From Flavimobilis massiliensis (GTDB lineage Bacteria; Actinomycetota; Actinomycetes; Actinomycetales; Cellulomonadaceae), in assembly GCF_900240335.1 (NCBI RefSeq), contig NZ_LT964979.1, positions 1,302,001 through 1,366,000 of the forward strand: DNA of 64,000 nucleotides. The letters are read 5' to 3'. Both the position numbers and the translations under genes were made by a program. The notes beneath the pieces were generated by a model. The model ran no database searches. It saw nothing but the letters and a program-made list of their open reading frames with translations, and was not told where the DNA came from. Of this stretch, positions 60,438 through 64,000 are shown piece by piece (positions within the stretch are counted from its first letter, which is position 1; the number at the start of each line of letters is the position of its first letter).

Positions 60438-61391
60438 ATGACCCAGACCTCCCGGAACGCCTGGGGTCTCGGACTTGCGACGATCGCAGCCGACGGCTCC
60501 GTCCTCGACACGTGGTACCCCGCGCCTCGCCTCGGCCTGGCGCCGGACGACCCGTGGGCGGACCCGCTCGCGGAGGATCTGGGTGCGCTCGCGACCGACG
60601 ACGACGCGCGCCGCGTGCGCCGCGAGGTCGTCGTGCGCTCGATCGACCTCGACGCCCCGCCGACGGACGCGTCCGACGCCTACCTGCGCCTCCACGTCCT
60701 CTCGCACCGCCTCGCGGCCCCCGGGACGATCGACCTCACGGGGATCTTCGGTCTCCTCGCGAACGTCGTATGGACCGACCGTGGTCCGTGCGCGGTAGAC
60801 GGCTTCGAGGAGACGCGGCTGCGGCTCGCCGCGAGCGGCCCCGTCACCGTCTGGTCCGTCGACCGGTTCCCCCGCATGGTCGACTATGTGCTGCCGTCGG
60901 GCGTGCGCATCGCGGACGCCGACCGTGTGCGCCTCGGCGCGCACCTCGCACCCGGCACGACCGTCATGCACGAGGGCTTCGTGAACTTCAACGCCGGCAC
61001 CCTCGGCGCCTCGATGGTCGAGGGGCGCGTCTCGCAGGGCGTGACGGTCGGCGACGGCTCCGACGTCGGCGGCGGCGCGTCGATCATGGGGACGCTCTCG
61101 GGCGGCGGCACGACCGTCGTCTCGATCGGGCGGCGCACCCTCCTCGGCGCGAACGCCGGGCTCGGCATCCCCCTCGGTGACGACTGCGTCGTCGAGGCCG
61201 GCCTCTACGTCACGGCCGGCACGAAGGTCACCCTCCTCGGCGAGGGCCCGGGCGGCGACGTCGTCGTCAAGGCGCGTGACCTCGCGGGACGCAACGGGCT
61301 GCTCTTCCGCAGGTCCTCGCTCACCGGCCGCGTCGAGGCCCTCGTGCGCGAGGGCGTCGGCGTCACCCTCAACGAGGAGCTCCACGCCTGA
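60438..61391 (+). CDS. dapD: 2,3,4,5-tetrahydropyridine-2,6-dicarboxylate N-succinyltransferase (actinobacterial type)
   Basis: A 317-residue left-handed beta-helix acyltransferase. It has an N-terminal domain, then hexapeptide-repeat sequence VRIADADRVRLGAHLAPGTT (~155-174), HEGFVNFNAGTLGASMVEGR (conserved substrate site), GDGSDVGGGASIMGTLSGGG and RTLLGANAGLGIPLGDDCVV. It succinylates tetrahydrodipicolinate with succinyl-CoA. The DapE product pathway partner is encoded divergently. Length and the N-terminal domain match the mycobacterial DapD subgroup. Confidence 0.93.
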   Translation: MTQTSRNAWGLGLATIAADGSVLDTWYPAPRLGLAPDDPWADPLAEDLGALATDDDARRVRREVVVRSIDLDAPPTDASDAYLRLHVLSHRLAAPGTIDLTGIFGLLANVVWTDRGPCAVDGFEETRLRLAASGPVTVWSVDRFPRMVDYVLPSGVRIADADRVRLGAHLAPGTTVMHEGFVNFNAGTLGASMVEGRVSQGVTVGDGSDVGGGASIMGTLSGGGTTVVSIGRRTLLGANAGLGIPLGDDCVVEAGLYVTAGTKVTLLGEGPGGDVVVKARDLAGRNGLLFRRSSLTGRVEALVREGVGVTLNEELHA

Positions 61392-61392
61392 C

Positions 61393-62328
61393 ATGACGTC
61401 TCCGCCCCGCTCCCGCACGTCGCGGCCTCGTTCGAGGCAGCGACGTGCGGCACGCGCGCTCGGCCGCGCGGTCGTCGGGGCAACGGCCGTCGTCGGTCTC
61501 GTCGCAGGCGGCCTGTGGGCCGTCCGTGAGGTCCTCGACGCGCGACGCCCCGAGCCCGAGCCACGCCACACGTGCTGGGCGAACGCAGGCGGCGACGACT
61601 GGTACCTCTCCCCCGACCAGGCGCAGAACGTCGCGCTGTTCGCCGCCATGGCGACCGAGCGCAGGCTGCCCCCGCGCGCGGTCACCATCGCCATCGCGAC
61701 AGCCCTCCAGGAGTCGTGGGCGACGAACATCGACTACGGCGACCGCGACTCCGTCGGGCTCTTCCAGCAGCGGCCCTCACAGGGCTGGGGCGCGGTCGAG
61801 GAGATCATGGATCCCGTCTACTCGACGGGGAAGTTCTACGACGGGCTCGTCAGGGTCCGCGACTACGAGAAGCTCGAGGTGACGGTCGCGGCCCAGGCCG
61901 TCCAGCGTTCCGCGTTCCCCGACGCCTACGCGCAGCACGAGGGCAAGGCCCGCGCGTGGGCGTCCGCGCTCGCCGCGCAGGACGGCGCGACCCTCACGTG
62001 CGAGCTGCGCGCTGCCCTCCCCGGGGGCGACCCGGCGGCGTTCGCACGGCGCGTCGACCGGGACTGGCCGTCGGCGTCCGTCACCGCAGACACGGCGACG
62101 GGCACCGTCCGCATCTCCCCCGGGAAGCTCGGCAGCGACAAGGGGCGCACGCTCACGCGGCTCGCCCACTGGGCGGTCGCCGTCGCCGAGGACGGCCAGG
62201 TCGCTTCGGTCGCCGTCGGCGACCGCGTCTGGGAACGTTCGACGGCCGCGTGGCGGACCGTCGTCCCGACGGAAGGCACCGCACCGACCTCGAAGGCCGA
62301 CGCGGTCACCGTGACGCTCGTCCCCTGA
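61393..62328 (+). CDS. Membrane-anchored lysozyme-fold protein (actinobacterial conserved hypothetical)
   Basis: A 311-residue protein with a basic N-terminus (PPRSRTSRPRSRQRRAARAL), one membrane anchor (VVGATAVVGLVAGGLWAV, ~28-45) and an outer domain. ITAIATALQESWATNIDYGD-like sequence (residues ~96-116 here, with Glu in ALQES) and DSVGLFQQRPSQGWG (~118-132) resemble the catalytic-Glu and G-L-F-Q lines of lytic transglycosylase/lysozyme folds. QRSAFPDAYAQHE (~178-190) is conserved. It is often annotated as hypothetical or, misleadingly, a heavy-metal transporter. It begins 1 nt after dapD. A peptidoglycan role is inference. Confidence 0.72.
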   Translation: MTSPPRSRTSRPRSRQRRAARALGRAVVGATAVVGLVAGGLWAVREVLDARRPEPEPRHTCWANAGGDDWYLSPDQAQNVALFAAMATERRLPPRAVTIAIATALQESWATNIDYGDRDSVGLFQQRPSQGWGAVEEIMDPVYSTGKFYDGLVRVRDYEKLEVTVAAQAVQRSAFPDAYAQHEGKARAWASALAAQDGATLTCELRAALPGGDPAAFARRVDRDWPSASVTADTATGTVRISPGKLGSDKGRTLTRLAHWAVAVAEDGQVASVAVGDRVWERSTAAWRTVVPTEGTAPTSKADAVTVTLVP

Positions 62329-62364
62329 CGGAGCCTCGCCCAGGCGACGAGCGCCCCGCTCCGG

Positions 62365-62637
62365 TCAGAACTCCGTGCGCCACACCGCGATCTGCGTGCT
62401 GATGCGCACGCGGAGCGACTCCGGAGCGCGCTCGCAGCACGAGCGGCGCAGCACGACGCGCATGATCTCCTCGATCTCGAGGGCGCCGAGCTCAGGCGCG
62501 ACCTCGGCGACGTTCGCCCGCAGGTCTGCCGCGTCAGCGACCGTCATGTCCGAGCGCAGGTAGTCCTCGACATGACTGATGACCTCGGCGCACTCCTCGC
62601 CGTCGAGCGGACGGCCGTCGGGAGCGGTGCTGCTCAT
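62365..62637 (-). CDS. rsrA: Mycothiol-system anti-sigma factor (RsrA-like) lacking the HxxxCxxC zinc motif
   Basis: A 90-residue RsrA homologue, identified by ECAEVISHVEDYLRSDMT (15-32), the C-terminal RRSCCERAPESLRVRI (64-79) and its place overlapping the sigH stop (ATGA). RsrA normally binds zinc through Cys11, an H-x3-C-x2-C (His37/Cys41/Cys44) and nearby Cys, releasing the sigma factor when oxidised. Here Cys16 and Cys67/Cys68 remain, but the H-x3-C-x2-C positions read Asn42, Val46 and Glu49. Zinc binding and disulfide switching are therefore probably altered or lost. The sequence otherwise looks intact, not decayed. Confidence 0.88.
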   Translation of the reverse strand: MSSTAPDGRPLDGEECAEVISHVEDYLRSDMTVADAADLRANVAEVAPELGALEIEEIMRVVLRRSCCERAPESLRVRISTQIAVWRTEF

Positions 62638-63257
62638 GACTCCTCCTGCGTCCCCGCGGGCAGGAGCCCGCGCTCGGCCGCGTACCCCGCGAGGAGCGTG
62701 CGCAGCTGCGCGCGCCCCCGGTGGAGCCGCGACATGACCGTGCCGATGGGCGTGCCCATGATCTCGGCGATCTCCTTGTACGGGAAACCCTCGACGTCCG
62801 CGAGGTACACGGCGATGCGCCGGTCCTCAGGAAGGGCCGCGAGCGCGTCCTTGACGTCGGAGTCCGGCAGCGCGTCGAGCGCCTCGACCTCCGCCGAGCG
62901 CAGGCCGGTCGACGTGTGCGACGCCGCGCGGGCGATCTGCCAGTCCTCGATATCCTCGGTCTGCGACTTCTTGGGCTCGCGCTGCTGCTTGCGGTACGTG
63001 TTGATGAACGTGTTCGTGAGGATGCGGTACAGCCACGCCTTGAGGTTCGTGTCCGGACGGTACTGGTGGAACGCCGCGAACGCCTTCACGAAGGCTTCCT
63101 GGACGAGGTCCTCGGCGTCCGTCGGGTTGCGCGTCATGCGCAGCGCGGCCGCGTAGAGGGCGTCAAGGTAGCCGAGCGCGTCGCGCTCGAAGCGCGCCCG
63201 CCGCTCGGCGTCGGTCTCGTCCGCGGGGGCTCGGCGGGTGTCGTCGGTCTCGTCCAT
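62634..63257 (-). CDS. sigH: ECF sigma factor SigH/SigR (thiol-oxidative stress)
   Basis: A 207-residue sigma factor of the SigR/SigH group: region 2 LDALYAAALRMTRNPTDAED (~30-49), LVQEAFVKAFAAFHQYRPDT and LKAWLYRILTNTFINTYRK (~75-93), with the group-typical QREPKKSQTEDIEDWQIARA linker. Region 4 has LAALPEDRRIAVYLADVEGF and the KEIAEIMGTPIGTVMSRLHR helix-turn-helix. The ATG gives the usual short N-terminus. An in-frame GTG 30 codons upstream could make a longer form. The partner anti-sigma overlaps its stop, and the promoter matches its own consensus, so autoregulation is expected. Confidence 0.94.
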   Translation of the reverse strand: MDETDDTRRAPADETDAERRARFERDALGYLDALYAAALRMTRNPTDAEDLVQEAFVKAFAAFHQYRPDTNLKAWLYRILTNTFINTYRKQQREPKKSQTEDIEDWQIARAASHTSTGLRSAEVEALDALPDSDVKDALAALPEDRRIAVYLADVEGFPYKEIAEIMGTPIGTVMSRLHRGRAQLRTLLAGYAAERGLLPAGTQEES

Positions 63258-63355
63258 CACGGGCAAGCCTAGCCGGGGCAGCGCGTACGGCGCCGTCGGT
63301 CGGTCGACGGCGCCCACGGTGGGACGAGGAGGGGCGGAGCAGCTCACATCCCGTC

Positions 63356-63381
63356 AACACGTTCCCCCTGCCAGGCATTCC
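63356..63381 (-). promoter_or_regulatory. SigH/SigR-type promoter of sigH
   Basis: On the minus strand, GGAAT (63381-63377), exactly 18 nt, then GTT (63358-63356). This is the consensus for SigR/SigH-dependent promoters (GGAAT-N18-GTT in Streptomyces and mycobacteria). It lies ~100 nt before the sigH ATG and ~9 nt before the upstream in-frame GTG at 63347, so transcripts would begin at or just before that GTG. Confidence 0.78.
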
Positions 63382-63436
63382 CCACGAGCGCTACCGTGGG
63401 ATCTCGTCGTACGTGTCCCGGCCGAAGGAGCCCCCC

Positions 63437-63904
63437 ATGCTCGTCCGTCGTCTCGCCCGCCCGATGCTCGCCTCGTGGTACGTCCATGACGGACTTGACG
63501 CCGTGCGGACGCCCGCGCCGCACGTCGCGGTGGCCCGTCCCGTCGCGGACCGTGTGACCTCGGCCCTCGGCCGCGCGCCGCTGCCCGACCGCACGCTCGC
63601 GTGGGCCGTGCGCGCGCACGGCGCCGCGACGATCCTCGCAGGCGCAGGTCTTGCGCTCGGCCGGGCGCCGCGCTCGAGTGCCGCGACCCTCGCGCTCCTC
63701 ACGCTGCCGCTCGTCGTGGCGCAGCAGCCCTTGACGTCCCGACGCACGGTCGACCGTGAACGTGTCACGCCGTTCGTCCACGCGCTCGGCGGACTTGGCG
63801 CCGCGGTGCTCACCGCGGTCGACCTCGAGGGACGCCCCGGGGTCGCGTGGCGCGTCGACAAGGCGCGACGCGACCGTGCGGACCGTGCGACGCACGAGGA
63901 GTGA
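63437..63904 (+). CDS. DoxX family membrane protein
   Basis: A 155-residue protein. MLVRRLARPMLASWYVHDGL at the N-terminus matches the R-P-x-L-A-x-x-F/Y-x-x-x-G entry of DoxX proteins, followed by hydrophobic stretches (~68-83, 88-103, 118-134). DoxX proteins associate with quinone and thiol-redox systems in the membrane; the precise role is unknown. The ATG is preceded by GAAGGAG at 6 nt. It is divergent from sigH, with its promoter region overlapping the SigH-type promoter, so co-regulation is possible but not shown. Confidence 0.78.
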   Translation: MLVRRLARPMLASWYVHDGLDAVRTPAPHVAVARPVADRVTSALGRAPLPDRTLAWAVRAHGAATILAGAGLALGRAPRSSAATLALLTLPLVVAQQPLTSRRTVDRERVTPFVHALGGLGAAVLTAVDLEGRPGVAWRVDKARRDRADRATHEE

Positions 63905-63963
63905 GACGTCTCGCGGCCCGGCCGCGCCCGGCCCGTCCGACGCCGCTCCGATAGCCTGACGGC

Positions 63964-64000
63964 ATGACCACCTCGACGCCGAACACCCCTGTGCCCGACG
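63964..64000 (+). CDS. Start of a gene running off the window (possibly aroA)
   Basis: ATG followed by 11 codons (TTSTPNTPVPD), cut by the window edge. No ribosome site is strong. In actinobacteria the gene next to sigH-rsrA is often aroA (EPSP synthase), so that is the best guess. It rests on synteny, not on the few residues seen. Confidence 0.4.
   Translation, partial: MTTSTPNTPVPD

Noticed and set aside
61393..62328. Heavy-metal transporter, a name sometimes carried by homologues
   Set aside because: One membrane anchor only, no metal-binding motif; the outer domain resembles a lysozyme fold.

Overview
The window is high-GC actinobacterial chromosome. The codon bias is strongly GC-rich, starts are often GTG or TTG, and genes are joined by many 1-4 nt ATGA/GTGA/TGATG overlaps. 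Marker clusters (sigE-rseA-htrA-tatB, a mycothiol-type sigH-rsrA pair, DUF3117, lpdA, actinobacterial dapD) fit Micrococcales, something near Cellulomonadaceae or Sanguibacter. This placement is inferred from gene content, not from a database search. Much of the gene order after 12.6 kb echoes blocks of the Mycobacterium tuberculosis chromosome (maf/accA3, lpdA, deoD-pmmB, add-deoA-cdd-sdhCDAB, sigE-rseA-htrA-tatB, folP2-LOG-dapE-dapD, sigH-rsrA), so most of the window is conserved backbone with accessory insertions.

Layout. 1-9.7 kb: a cell-surface glycan region. A translationally coupled plus-strand operon holds a 5'-truncated CMP-nonulosonate synthetase fused to a HAD phosphatase, a short NeuB, a GT2, two polysialyltransferase/GT52-like proteins and a DUF6716-like putative glycosyltransferase. 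It faces a minus-strand acyltransferase and an ExoA-like GT2. 9.7-17.2 kb: VKOR, a DUF885 protein, Maf, a biotin-dependent acyl-CoA carboxylase alpha chain and pgi. 17.2-18.6 kb: a poly-C stretch with an N (probable assembly scar), the tail of a DyP peroxidase, and a two-gene minus-strand islet that looks like an orphan toxin C-terminus with a partner. 18.6-26.6 kb: a membrane EEP protein, a HAD phosphatase, LpdA-type quinone reductase, purine nucleoside phosphorylase, phosphosugar mutase and a LuxR remnant.

26.7-30.2 kb: a coupled secreted I36-like protein, ABC ATPase and FtsX-type permease, an arrangement like lactococcin-972-type loci. 30.5-42.8 kb, all minus strand: nucleoside salvage. 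A BMP lipoprotein and a YufOPQ-type ABC importer feed cytidine deaminase, thymidine phosphorylase, adenosine deaminase and deoxyribose-phosphate aldolase. Strong hairpins separate the segments, and a two-DUF202 plus C39-like peptidase cassette is embedded. 43-49.2 kb: M20 amidohydrolase, mannose-1-phosphate guanylyltransferase and sdhCDAB.

49.2-64 kb: a three-unit palindromic repeat, a 2'-5' RNA ligase-like protein, trpS, the envelope-stress sigma operon with its divergent methyltransferase (no AUG-type start), leucyl aminopeptidase, DUF3117, FolP2-type DHPS, LOG protein, dapE/dapD, a lysozyme-fold protein, and sigH with an RsrA that has lost its zinc motif and a textbook GGAAT-N18-GTT promoter. 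The window ends in DoxX and the first 12 codons of another gene. I saw no rRNA, tRNA, CRISPR array, IS element, prophage or origin.
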